The notes below the pieces were generated by a model. It was not told the DNA's origin and searched no databases. It was given only the letters and a program-made list of their open reading frames with translations. From a virus, in IMG/VR virus record IMGVR_UViG_3300047546_001448, positions 1 through 42,373 of that record: a stretch of DNA of 42,373 nt, one strand, 5' to 3'. This document shows positions 29,712-36,022 of this stretch, piece after piece; the first letter of the stretch is position 1; each line of letters opens with the position of its first letter. The position numbers and the translations under genes were made by a program.

Positions 29712-29824
29712 TAGTTATTTTCCTTTTCTGTTGTAGTGACAATTTTAGCGATTTTTTCTAGGTTTGTCAAGCGAGTAGCCTCACGCTCTTTCTTGACTAA
29801 TTCTTGGAATTCGTGTAGTTTCAT
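29711..29824 (-). CDS. 37-residue helical peptide
   Basis: A fully charged helix (MKLHEFQELVKKEREATRL) with TAATG coupling to the next gene and GGAG before its start. Its coding sequence contains the promoter at 29742-29770. Confidence 0.5.
   Translation of the reverse strand: MKLHEFQELVKKEREATRLTNLEKIAKIVTTTEKENN
29742..29770 (-). promoter_or_regulatory. Intragenic consensus promoter
   Basis: Minus strand TTGACA, 17 bp ending CGC, TAAAAT within the 37-residue gene; drives 29448-29711 and 29270-29461. Confidence 0.65.
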
Positions 29825-29826
29825 TT

Positions 29827-30039
29827 TTACTCCTTTACTCTCACGGCGATAGTTGCCCAATTAGTTTTGATAGACTGAGCAACACGATAGCGAATTGCGT
29901 AGGCTTGGAAGTCCTCGCCAACATAAACATCATCACGCTTTTCAGCGAATTCAATTTCTCCACCCATAAATTTACGAGCGAGAGAGGCAGGTCTATAAAA
30001 TTGACCCACTAACAAATCTTCAATTGAGTATGCTTTCAT
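29827..30039 (-). CDS. Hypothetical protein
   Basis: 70 residues. YSIEDLLVGQFYRPASLARKF then a mixed charged segment ending TIAVRVKE. AAGAAGG RBS. First gene after the 30071 promoter. Confidence 0.62.
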   Translation of the reverse strand: MKAYSIEDLLVGQFYRPASLARKFMGGEIEFAEKRDDVYVGEDFQAYAIRYRVAQSIKTNWATIAVRVKE

Positions 30040-30070
30040 TTTTTACCTTCTTTCATTTTATTACCCTGTA

Positions 30071-30099
30071 ATTTTAGCATTTTTGACTGACATTTTCAA
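30071..30099 (-). promoter_or_regulatory. Early promoter with TGTCAG spacer element
   Basis: Minus strand TTGAAA, 17-bp spacer starting ATGTCAG and ending TGC, TAAAAT. Confidence 0.75.
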
Positions 30100-30102
30100 G
30101 GC

Positions 30103-30110
30103 GACACGCC
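30103..30110 (-). promoter_or_regulatory. GACACGCC element within palindrome GGCGACACGCC
   Basis: 3 bp upstream of the -35 of the 30071 promoter; the complete 11-bp inverted repeat GGCG-ACA-CGCC is at 30100-30110. Confidence 0.6.
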
Positions 30111-30119
30111 GTTGATTTT

Positions 30120-30135
30120 TGTGACTTGTATCACA
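30120..30135 (-). promoter_or_regulatory. CRP-like site, perfect consensus
   Basis: TGTGA-N6-TCACA, centre 54 bp upstream of the -10 centre of the 30071 promoter. Confidence 0.65.
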
Positions 30136-30140
30136 CAATT

Positions 30141-30230
30141 TTACTTGTGGATACAATTCGATTCGATCTCGTGACCGAATTCTTCTACGAGTTCTTCGTA
30201 GATTTCATCTAAATAGTCTAAATAGTCCAT
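30141..30230 (-). CDS. Acidic 29-residue microprotein
   Basis: Starts MDYLDYLDEIYEELVEEF after AGAAAGGA; 11 of the 29 residues are acidic. The stop lies 5 bp from the CRP-like site. A DnaA-box-like sequence overlaps the 3' end. Plausible coding unit by RBS and position. Confidence 0.45.
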   Translation of the reverse strand: MDYLDYLDEIYEELVEEFGHEIESNCIHK

Positions 30231-30247
30231 TATTTTTTATCCTTTCT

Positions 30248-30445
30248 TTAGTATCCTAGAATTTCTGTTCCGTAGTATTCTACGGCTTCGGGAAGTCTCA
30301 TCATTCCCTTGTATTCTTTACAAGAGTAGCAGATACTATTCCAACCATCTGTGATAGTTGAGCAGAATACGCAGACTTTATCAGTCACGCAGAAGTTATT
30401 ATCTACTAAGTATTCAATTATTTCTGTTTTATTTAGTGTAGTCAT
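30248..30445 (-). CDS. Zinc-finger small protein
   Basis: 65 residues from the ATG at 30445. CVFC and CYSC pairs 12 residues apart make a zinc ribbon between two helices (TEIIEYLVDN and LPEAVEYYG). First minus-strand gene of the divergent control region. Confidence 0.65.
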   Translation of the reverse strand: MTTLNKTEIIEYLVDNNFCVTDKVCVFCSTITDGWNSICYSCKEYKGMMRLPEAVEYYGTEILGY

Positions 30446-30479
30446 TTTTTGACCTACCTTTCTATTTTCTAATACTGTA

Positions 30480-30508
30480 AGTCTAGCAGGGGGGTCTGAC
30501 ATTTTTGC
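30480..30508 (-). promoter_or_regulatory. Early promoter with TGTCAG spacer element, weak -35
   Basis: Minus strand GCAAAA at the -35 position, 17-bp spacer beginning ATGTCAG and ending TGC, TAGACT. Confidence 0.65.
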
Positions 30509-30518
30509 CTGTTTTTCG

Positions 30519-30526
30519 GGCGTGTC
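30519..30526 (-). promoter_or_regulatory. GACACGCC element
   Basis: Reads GACACGCC in promoter direction; centre 40 bp upstream of the -10 centre. Confidence 0.55.
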
Positions 30527-30539
30527 GGGAAATTATTTT

Positions 30540-30555
30540 TGTGAGCATAATCACA
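30540..30555 (-). promoter_or_regulatory. CRP-like site, perfect consensus
   Basis: TGTGA-N6-TCACA, centre 65 bp upstream of the -10 centre of the 30480 promoter. Confidence 0.65.
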
Positions 30556-30557
30556 TA

Positions 30558-30600
30558 AACGTAAATCGGACAAAACGGACATTTGCCGACGCTGTCGGGC
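30558..30600. repeat. Intergenic AAAACGGACATT element, copy 3, with CCGAC hairpin
   Basis: AAAACGGACATT at 30572-30583, followed by CCGAC-GCT-GTCGG, a perfect short inverted repeat. In the middle of the divergent control region. Confidence 0.6.
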
Positions 30601-30605
30601 GTGTC

Positions 30606-30614
30606 TGTGGATAA
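30606..30614 (-). promoter_or_regulatory. Perfect DnaA box
   Basis: TTATCCACA on the minus strand, between the two divergent promoters. Confidence 0.55.
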
Positions 30615-30618
30615 CTAT

Positions 30619-30634
30619 TGTTATTTAAATCACA
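30619..30634 (+). promoter_or_regulatory. CRP-like site
   Basis: TGTTA-N6-TCACA, centre 55 bp upstream of the -10 centre of the 30656 promoter. GACACGCC follows at 30638-30645. Confidence 0.5.
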
Positions 30635-30637
30635 TGC

Positions 30638-30645
30638 GACACGCC
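30638..30645 (+). promoter_or_regulatory. GACACGCC element
   Basis: 10 bp upstream of the -35 of the 30656 promoter; centre 40 bp upstream of the -10 centre. Confidence 0.55.
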
Positions 30646-30655
30646 GTGTTAGGAC

Positions 30656-30684
30656 TTGACTTTTTGAGATTTTTATGTTAGAAT
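30656..30684 (+). promoter_or_regulatory. Rightward early promoter
   Basis: TTGACT, 17 bp, TAGAAT. Starts the plus-strand small-gene operon (30719 onward). The spacer lacks TGTCAG. Confidence 0.8.
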
Positions 30685-30718
30685 ACCAGTATTAGAAAGT
30701 TAAAGAAAGGACTATAAA

Positions 30719-30889
30719 ATGCTTAGTCAAAAAACATTAGATAAAATCGTTTATGAATACCAACATGGTGGAGTTAAAAACTATCACCCTGAAATCTCAC
30801 TATCTGAGAGAAAGGCTCTTTTAGGGTATCTATTTAGCCTACCCTCTAAGTGTGCGCCTGAGTGTGAGGCAACTCACAAAAATAGTTAG
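30719..30889 (+). CDS. Small hypothetical protein
   Basis: 56 residues; RBS GAAAGGA. YEYQHGGVKNYHPEISLSER then LLGYLFSLPSKCAPEC. The last codons contain the CRP-like site of the next promoter. No family recognised. Confidence 0.6.
   Translation: MLSQKTLDKIVYEYQHGGVKNYHPEISLSERKALLGYLFSLPSKCAPECEATHKNS
30863..30878 (+). promoter_or_regulatory. CRP-like site, perfect consensus, intragenic
   Basis: TGTGA-N6-TCACA inside the 3' end of the previous gene, centre 65 bp upstream of the -10 centre of the 30910 promoter. Confidence 0.6.
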
Positions 30890-30891
30890 GC

Positions 30892-30899
30892 GACACGCC
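30892..30899 (+). promoter_or_regulatory. GACACGCC element within palindrome GGCGACACGCC
   Basis: Directly after the stop codon; centre 40 bp upstream of the -10 centre of the 30910 promoter. Confidence 0.58.
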
Positions 30900-30909
30900 C
30901 AAAAAGACC

Positions 30910-30938
30910 CCCAAAATGTCAGTGGTAGGGTATAGGAT
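30910..30938 (+). promoter_or_regulatory. Promoter with TGTCAG spacer element, no -35 match
   Basis: CCCAAA at -35, 17-bp spacer starting ATGTCAG, TAGGAT. Confidence 0.6.
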
Positions 30939-30974
30939 ACCTACTAGAAAGATAAAAAAGAAAGGATTTCTAAA

Positions 30975-31151
30975 ATGAAATTACTAAGTTATACAGCCGA
31001 AAAAGACGGCGTTCAGGTTGAGGTTCTAAATCGCCTCATGGTTAGCGAGTATCAGATAAATGACTTGCTAGATAGTCTAGTATCTTACGGATACACGATA
31101 AACTCTACACTAGTAGAGGAGGGAGATTACTCCCAGCATTGGCAAGGCTAA
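30975..31151 (+). CDS. Small acidic protein
   Basis: 58 residues; RBS AAAGGA. LSYTAEKDGVQVEVLNRLM then LLDSLVSYGYTINSTLVEE, mixed alpha/beta. Function unknown. Confidence 0.6.
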   Translation: MKLLSYTAEKDGVQVEVLNRLMVSEYQINDLLDSLVSYGYTINSTLVEEGDYSQHWQG

Positions 31152-31177
31152 CCCTTGTCAGTGCCTACTGATAGAAT
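31149..31177 (+). promoter_or_regulatory. Promoter with TGTCAG spacer element, no -35 match
   Basis: TAACCC at -35, 17-bp spacer starting TTGTCAG and ending TGA, TAGAAT. The -35 position overlaps the stop of the previous gene. Confidence 0.58.
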
Positions 31178-31203
31178 TATAGAAATAGAAAGGTAAAAAT
31201 AAA

Positions 31204-31314
31204 ATGATAAAAAAGAATTGTATGCTATGTGGCTCTCAAGCCTATGTATCAAAACGCAGTATCCCAGCGATGTGCGATAAATGTATTGAACTAAATTGGA
31301 AAGGAAAAAACTAA
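31204..31314 (+). CDS. Zinc-ribbon microprotein
   Basis: 36 residues. CMLC at 6-9 and CDKC at 24-27 form a compact zinc ribbon. RBS GAAAGG. Its stop directly precedes the next ATG. Confidence 0.62.
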   Translation: MIKKNCMLCGSQAYVSKRSIPAMCDKCIELNWKGKN

Positions 31315-31434
31315 ATGAAAATGTATCAGACATTAGAGTTTGCTTGTAAGTCTTGTCATGGTAGAGGCTATGTCTTTTATGGTGACAATGAAGATTACAC
31401 CATTGACCCTTGCGAGTGTGTAGCCAATGGCTAA
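31315..31434 (+). CDS. DnaJ-type zinc-module microprotein
   Basis: 39 residues. CKSCHGRGY and CEC reproduce the CxxCxGxG pattern of the minus-strand protein at 28565-28783, with a shared EDY-x4-CxC tail. Probably a paralogue that lost its C-terminal half. Confidence 0.6.
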   Translation: MKMYQTLEFACKSCHGRGYVFYGDNEDYTIDPCECVANG

Positions 31435-31573
31435 CTACTCAGAGGAACAACTACGCAGAAAAGCCCACCTAGAAAATGGTGGGACACTTGCTAACTATGA
31501 CCGCTCACATTATTTACATGATAAAATAGAACTAGGAGAAAAAAATGATACCAGTAAAACTAACAACAACTAA
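31427..31573 (+). CDS. Small hypothetical protein
   Basis: 48 residues overlapping the previous gene by 8 bp and the next by 29 bp. MANYSEEQLRRKAHLENGGT is helical. The RBS of the next gene lies in its codons. Weakly supported by position only. Confidence 0.45.
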   Translation: MANYSEEQLRRKAHLENGGTLANYDRSHYLHDKIELGEKNDTSKTNNN

Positions 31574-31742
31574 CGGAGAAACTAAAACAATAAATCTCCC
31601 TAACAAAGAAACAGTAGAAACTTTTATTTCTACTTTCTCAAGCGCATTACCTATTGGTTATGCGGTATGTATTGACGCACCACTCATTGGAATACATAAC
31701 GGGTGGCTATTTGGAAAAATGGAGGCACCAGTATCAAACTAA
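31545..31742 (+). CDS. Small hypothetical protein
   Basis: 65 residues; RBS AGGAG 8 nt before the ATG. KLTTTNGETKTINLPNKETVETF is a beta-type start, and GWLFGKMEAPVSN the end. Last gene before a strong terminator. Confidence 0.62.
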   Translation: MIPVKLTTTNGETKTINLPNKETVETFISTFSSALPIGYAVCIDAPLIGIHNGWLFGKMEAPVSN

Positions 31743-31769
31743 AAGCCCCAGTGCTATAAGATCAAAAAT

Positions 31770-31805
31770 TAGTGACACAATAAAATGTGCTCACTATTTT
31801 TTTTT
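31770..31805 (+). terminator. Rho-independent terminator
   Basis: TAGTGACACA pairs with TGTG(C)TCACTA (one bulged C) around a 6-nt loop, followed by nine T. Ends the rightward early operon. Confidence 0.85.
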
Positions 31806-31861
31806 GTTTTATTTTTTTTATTTATGTATCGTACATTTAAGAAAAAAATTCAGATTTTTGG

Positions 31862-31867
31862 TATAAT
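31862..31867 (+). promoter_or_regulatory. Extended -10, leaderless promoter
   Basis: TTGG-TATAAT, then 6 nt to the ATG at 31874. No -35. Confidence 0.58.
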
Positions 31868-31873
31868 GGTTTT

Positions 31874-32035
31874 ATGTCAGAATATTGTGAGCATGTATAT
31901 AAAGATATGGGACAAGATCTATGCCCTAAATGTGGGCGGGATACTCATGAAACTGACTGGAAGTATCAAGCAGAACTAATGAAACAATGGCATGCAGATG
32001 GTAAAGCAGTATATGGAGGATGGTGGTCTATATGA
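31874..32035 (+). CDS. Zinc-ribbon small protein
   Basis: 53 residues: EYCEHVYKDMGQDLCPKCGRD gives C5, H7, C17 and C20 as a possible zinc site; Trp-rich C-terminus (AVYGGWWSI). Leaderless. Its TGA overlaps the next ATG. Confidence 0.6.
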   Translation: MSEYCEHVYKDMGQDLCPKCGRDTHETDWKYQAELMKQWHADGKAVYGGWWSI

Positions 32036-32199
32036 CAGAAAATAATGGTTTGGCATTAAAAATTTTTTCAGATTTTTGTTGTGATGGTTGTAGTTGTAGA
32101 TCAGAAAAAGATCATATTACTGGCAGGGACCCTGAAGACGAGTTGCCTTCAAGAGTGTTTCAGGTAGAAGATGAGCATACTTTTGGGCAACCTCAGTAG
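32032..32199 (+). CDS. Cys-rich small protein
   Basis: 55 residues with CCDGCSC at 16-22. The 3' half overlaps the end of the opposing oxygenase gene by 83 bp, which lowers confidence, but the ATGA coupling and Cys motif support it. Confidence 0.42.
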   Translation: MTENNGLALKIFSDFCCDGCSCRSEKDHITGRDPEDELPSRVFQVEDEHTFGQPQ

Positions 32200-32803
32200 C
32201 GTGATCATCACCATCTAAATAATGTTCTTCAGATAAAGGATTTTCATCTTCTCCATGATGTGTTTGACATAACAAGATATCATAATAATCTTCATCACCA
32301 AAATATTTATCTGGTCTCCAATGTGCTTGGTTTGTACCAGAGAACCAAACTGCTTGATTCTTTTCCATTTGGAACTTCTCATCTTCAACATAGAAATCCC
32401 AATCAAGGGTTTTGTCTAGTTCAATTGTAAACATATATGCTGTATGTGTTTCTGATCTATCTTGGTGCGGGTACAAAGATGGAATCTCACCACTTAAAGG
32501 TGTATATCTAGCCCACAACACACCTATATGATCTACAGGACCACCAGTCTTTTCTTCAAACTTTTGTCTAATTTTATCTTCTACTTGTTTAGGCAATCCT
32601 GGTAGTGGTCCATTACGACGTTCACTAAAAAATATAACTAAAAATCCATTGTTTGTGTTTTTACGAAAATGTAGCCATGGATCGTTTGCTTCGGCAATAC
32701 CAATATCGATTGTCTTCTTTATTGTGTCATAAATCATTCCATACTCTTCATCTGTAAAAAAATATTTTTCAGTATGTGGTTTTAAAGGATCGATATTTGC
32801 CAT
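32117..32803 (-). CDS. 2OG-Fe(II) oxygenase, HWR subgroup
   Basis: 228 residues from the ATG at 32803, 6 nt after TATAAT; a longer frame upstream is rejected. LYPHQD gives the HxD pair; FTIELDKTLDWDFYVED and NQAVWFSGTNQAHWRPD give the distal His-Trp-Arg. Related to 9978-10640 and 33118-33708. Confidence 0.82.
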   Translation of the reverse strand: MANIDPLKPHTEKYFFTDEEYGMIYDTIKKTIDIGIAEANDPWLHFRKNTNNGFLVIFFSERRNGPLPGLPKQVEDKIRQKFEEKTGGPVDHIGVLWARYTPLSGEIPSLYPHQDRSETHTAYMFTIELDKTLDWDFYVEDEKFQMEKNQAVWFSGTNQAHWRPDKYFGDEDYYDILLCQTHHGEDENPLSEEHYLDGDDHATEVAQKYAHLLPETLLKATRLQGPCQ

Positions 32804-32809
32804 ATAAAG

Positions 32810-32835
32810 ATTATAACATATGATTATGGTATACT
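32810..32835. promoter_or_regulatory. Divergent promoters
   Basis: Minus TATAAT (32815-32810) is 6 nt from ATG 32803. Plus TATACT (32830-32835) is followed by an AGGAGG ribosome site before ATG 32859. One leaderless and one leadered gene. Confidence 0.58.
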
Positions 32836-32858
32836 TTAAAAGATGATAGGAGGCCATT

Positions 32859-33131
32859 ATGGCACTAGAAAAAATGAGTTCTGTAGAAACTGACTGGTAT
32901 ACAACTCAAGAGGGAACTGCTCAGGCAAAAGACTTTATTTTTAAAGATTTTTGTGACTATCTAATTGTAATCAAGACATTTGCAGATCCATCTGATAATA
33001 CACAATTAAAGAAAACTGAAATTGTTCATATCAACTCTAATGATGGGCGGGTAGTTAATAAATCTTATGATGAATTAGATCCACCACTAAAGGATGCATT
33101 GACAAGGGCTAATTTCCCTATTGCAAAGTAA
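32859..33131 (+). CDS. Hypothetical protein
   Basis: 90 residues with an AGGAGG ribosome site. KDFIFKDFCDYLIVIKTFADP then KKTEIVHINSNDGRVVNKSY, a beta-rich small fold. Convergent with the next oxygenase (14-bp overlap). No family recognised; base composition is more like the tail genes. Confidence 0.65.
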   Translation: MALEKMSSVETDWYTTQEGTAQAKDFIFKDFCDYLIVIKTFADPSDNTQLKKTEIVHINSNDGRVVNKSYDELDPPLKDALTRANFPIAK

Positions 33132-33708
33132 AATACTTAGCAACAAAAGAACCCACTTGGTTTGACATATTCTCTCTATGAGAATCGTCTAATATAAGTG
33201 GGTTTTCTGTATCTTCTACAACTTGAGCAACTATAATGTCATAATAATCATTTGGCCCAAACTCTATATCTGGTCTCCAATGTATCTGATGAGATCCAGA
33301 AAATAAGACAGCAGTATTTCTTTGAATATCATATCCTTGATGTCCAACATAAACTGTCCACGGTAGAGTATGATCAAGTTGAATACTTAAAGTAAACGAT
33401 GCTTGATCTAACCCTACATCATAATGAGGATGAAGCCTAGGCTTACTATTAGATTCTAAAGTATACCTAGGCATATGATTGCCCCATTCTTTAACTTTTA
33501 TTGGCACATTGTCTTGAACAATCTGCACAATTTTTTTTCTTATATTTTCACTAAATGGTTTGGTATTAGTTATGTAGCCACAACTTTCGTCAACCAATAG
33601 ATTCTCACTTTTTGAGCGGGAATCATAAATTTCTTTAATTTCTTCTTCGCTGAACACATTGCTAATAACAATAGGCTCAAACTCAGAAAATAAAGAACTA
33701 TTAGTCAC
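33118..33708 (-). CDS. 2OG-Fe(II) oxygenase, HWR subgroup
   Basis: 196 residues. LHPHYD is the HxD pair; LSIQLDHTLPWTVYVGH and TAVLFSGSHQIHWRPD carry the distal His and Arg. Third member of the subgroup; 32117 and 33118 flank the small 32859 gene. Overlaps the start of the downstream-running operon by 8 bp. Confidence 0.82.
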   Translation of the reverse strand: MTNSSLFSEFEPIVISNVFSEEEIKEIYDSRSKSENLLVDESCGYITNTKPFSENIRKKIVQIVQDNVPIKVKEWGNHMPRYTLESNSKPRLHPHYDVGLDQASFTLSIQLDHTLPWTVYVGHQGYDIQRNTAVLFSGSHQIHWRPDIEFGPNDYYDIIVAQVVEDTENPLILDDSHRENMSNQVGSFVAKYFTLQ

Positions 33709-33889
33709 GTATATAGCCGTTTTCCTTCAAAGTGTCAAACAGCATCCCATTAACAGCGTTTAACTGATCCTGCTGTTGCGCTAATACAGACTCTACTTGA
33801 TCCATCGGAACACCTGCGTTTGCAGCCATTCTTCGATTATAGTCATTTACAGTCTTTGTCATTAAAGCAACGCCTTCTTCTCTATACAT
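33701..33889 (-). CDS. Hypothetical protein
   Basis: 62 residues if started at 33889; an internal ATG (MTKTV) preceded by AGAAGG is an alternative. Helical, Gln-rich (VESVLAQQQDQLNAVN). Part of the 35764-33118 operon. Confidence 0.55.
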   Translation of the reverse strand: MYREEGVALMTKTVNDYNRRMAANAGVPMDQVESVLAQQQDQLNAVNGMLFDTLKENGYIRD

Positions 33890-33892
33890 ATT

Positions 33893-34111
33893 TCACCACT
33901 TTCCTATTGGACATTTTGCGCCTTGCAGTGTTGTTTTCAATTTCATAAAACAACCACACTTATTACATTTTACCATACGCTTGTTAAGGTGTTCACAAGA
34001 CATACAGATATCTAATCGCCTTTTGGCCTCTTCCTGTTCACTTCTTGGTTTATTAGGATTAATTAAATCCCAAACCTTAACATCTTCATTATTATCTGGT
34101 GTTATTTCCAT
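33893..34111 (-). CDS. Zinc-ribbon protein (CxKCGCFM type)
   Basis: 72 residues. RLDICMSCEHL then KCNKCGCFMKLKTTLQGAKCPIGKW, a zinc-ribbon family common in T4-like and cyanophage genomes, always ending near CPIGKW. RBS GGAGGAAA. Function unknown. Confidence 0.75.
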   Translation of the reverse strand: MEITPDNNEDVKVWDLINPNKPRSEQEEAKRRLDICMSCEHLNKRMVKCNKCGCFMKLKTTLQGAKCPIGKW

Positions 34112-34875
34112 TCGGTTTCCTCCATATATGTTACTGAGTATTCTCCCTGGTATGTTTCTGCATATGAGAAAATATCATTCATATATCTATTAACAGTATT
34201 ATACCCAACCTTGTCTTTGATATATTTAATACCAGTAATTAATGTTTCATGTGGAACATTTTCTTTTATTAAGGCTTCATTGATTGTTTTTATATACCGC
34301 TCTTTTCCAAAACGCCAAGATGTAAACGATTGATCATTTCCGTATTCTAATCTCATTTCATCATCCAAAGACTTTGAATACTCTGTGTTATAGATCACAT
34401 ACTTAACAGAAGGATGAGGCATCTTATCTGACCAATTTCGCATGTTATCGCTGTATGAAATCATATTTCTTAAAGTTGAGTCAGCGTAAGCCATGCGTAT
34501 GATGTCTTGTGCTGATGTTTCTATTTCTAACGCAAAAGCCAAAAGATATGCAGTAGCAAATGGATATTTGTCTTTATAGTTCGTAACGCCGAAATGTATA
34601 TTAGGATTGAACGATCTCTTAGACATATTATCATTTATAAGTCGCATATGATTTCCGAGCGACACTATATCTGGCCTGTTAATGTCACAATCAAGGAATA
34701 AACATTCTTCTATTTTTACCCCGTCCGAAAGACATAACTTATTTGAGTCATATGTGCCAACTACTTTTGCGCCGTTAAATCTATTTATAAAATGCGCCGA
34801 AATAAAACCGTCCATATCTGGAGATATAATTATTTTATCAAAACCCTCAATAGTTTTAAGAATTTCTTTTTTCAT
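34102..34875 (-). CDS. DHH-phosphoesterase-like protein, divergent
   Basis: 257 residues from the ATG at 34875. IISPDMDGFISA (15-26) resembles the DxDG motif of DHH phosphoesterases, and LFLDCDIN followed by LGNHMRLIN is where the DHH motif would be, but DHH is replaced by NHM. Could be a degenerate nuclease/phosphodiesterase or an unrelated fold. Overlaps the SGNH gene by 20 bp. Confidence 0.42.
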   Translation of the reverse strand: MKKEILKTIEGFDKIIISPDMDGFISAHFINRFNGAKVVGTYDSNKLCLSDGVKIEECLFLDCDINRPDIVSLGNHMRLINDNMSKRSFNPNIHFGVTNYKDKYPFATAYLLAFALEIETSAQDIIRMAYADSTLRNMISYSDNMRNWSDKMPHPSVKYVIYNTEYSKSLDDEMRLEYGNDQSFTSWRFGKERYIKTINEALIKENVPHETLITGIKYIKDKVGYNTVNRYMNDIFSYAETYQGEYSVTYMEETEWK

Positions 34876-35764
34876 TATATTCCTTCCATGCATCAAAAAA
34901 TGATTCTGTTACAGATATATGTCCTAGTATTCCAAAATGCTGGTTATCTCTAGCAATATCAAAATAATGATGATCTTTATATTTGTTGACTAAATCTAAA
35001 TCTATTGATTTATCAAATTTTACAAAATTTTTAAAAATTGTTTTCTTTTCATGCTCTATATAATTATCATAAGCATTCCACCAAGTACTCCAAAAAAATG
35101 GTATGTCTATTGATTCTAAATAATTTTCAAGAAGTTGTATTGAGTTTGTTATATTAAAAGAAAATGAGGCTATATCTACCTTTTGTGAACTATTTCTTTT
35201 ACCTAAAGGTATAGGCAATTCTAGGTTTTCATTAAAGTGAATTATGCTTAAATCATTGTTAACAAAACCTTCTATTCTTCCAAAATTTGGGTATAAAGCA
35301 AATATTGCTTTTGGTTTCCCAAATTGCTGAATATATTTATTTATATTATATGTTATAACATTAACCGAAATTCCGTTTATTCCCAAATTAAAAATTTTTT
35401 CTCCATTTAGTTTTTCATTTAAAAAATATGGCCATATTAAATTTTCTGGAAGCCCAACACCAAAAGTTACAGAACATCCTACATATAAAAAATTATTAGA
35501 GGCATCTTCTTTAGAAAATTCTTCAGACCTGTATCCTAAACTATTTGTGTTATATGTCACATCATCTAAATCATACAATTCCATATTCTTATTATCTGGG
35601 CCACCGTGGCACGTGCAGTCATAGCATAATTGTTTTAAAGAAGAGTTTGGCATAAGTGGATTTTTTATTAGTAGTGGATCAGTACTAACTATTTTTGACG
35701 GGTCGATTACATTGTTAAGAAAATAATTAGAAATTCCAGAAATTTTTTGCCCTACAGTATTCAT
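34856..35764 (-). CDS. SGNH/GDSL hydrolase-like protein
   Basis: 302 residues. FLYVGCSVTFG (S98), NLGINGIS block II, ALYPNFGRIEG block III with the canonical Asn, and RDNQHFGI giving D273 and H276. An extra CYDCTC sits near residue 47. Fourth member of the family and the only one in this part of the window. Confidence 0.65.
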   Translation of the reverse strand: MNTVGQKISGISNYFLNNVIDPSKIVSTDPLLIKNPLMPNSSLKQLCYDCTCHGGPDNKNMELYDLDDVTYNTNSLGYRSEEFSKEDASNNFLYVGCSVTFGVGLPENLIWPYFLNEKLNGEKIFNLGINGISVNVITYNINKYIQQFGKPKAIFALYPNFGRIEGFVNNDLSIIHFNENLELPIPLGKRNSSQKVDIASFSFNITNSIQLLENYLESIDIPFFWSTWWNAYDNYIEHEKKTIFKNFVKFDKSIDLDLVNKYKDHHYFDIARDNQHFGILGHISVTESFFDAWKEYNEKRNS

Positions 35765-35797
35765 TTTTTAAAAACTCCACTTATAATTGGAACTGTT

Positions 35798-36022
35798 ATG
35801 TTTGCCACAGAAGGTACCGCTTTAGTGATTGAAATAGTAATAGGCATGAGTACTATTCTAGCAGGTATTGCTGGATCAATCAAGTGGCTAACCAAACATT
35901 ATTTTGATGAAATACGTGCAGAATTTAAGCCTAATGGTGGGTCTAGTTTAAAAGATCAAGTTAATAGACTTGAAGAAAAAGTAAATATTATATACGACCT
36001 TGTTGTTAAAAATAGAGATTAA
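35798..36022 (+). CDS. Small membrane protein with coiled coil (holin-like)
   Basis: 74 residues from the ATG at 35798. One hydrophobic helix (ALVIEIVIGMSTILAGIAG), a basic turn (KWLTKHYF), then KPNGGSSLKDQVNRLEEKVN, a coiled-coil tail found in many actinophage small membrane proteins near lysis or tail genes. A possible TATAAT is 10 nt upstream. Convergent with the next gene. Confidence 0.6.
   Translation: MFATEGTALVIEIVIGMSTILAGIAGSIKWLTKHYFDEIRAEFKPNGGSSLKDQVNRLEEKVNIIYDLVVKNRD

Noticed and set aside
24531-30583. CRISPR array
   Set aside because: Repeated motifs are widely spaced, of 8-19 bp, and lack regular spacers.
31148-31333. 61-residue minus ORF under the small plus genes
   Set aside because: Antisense to two ribosome-site-led zinc microproteins.
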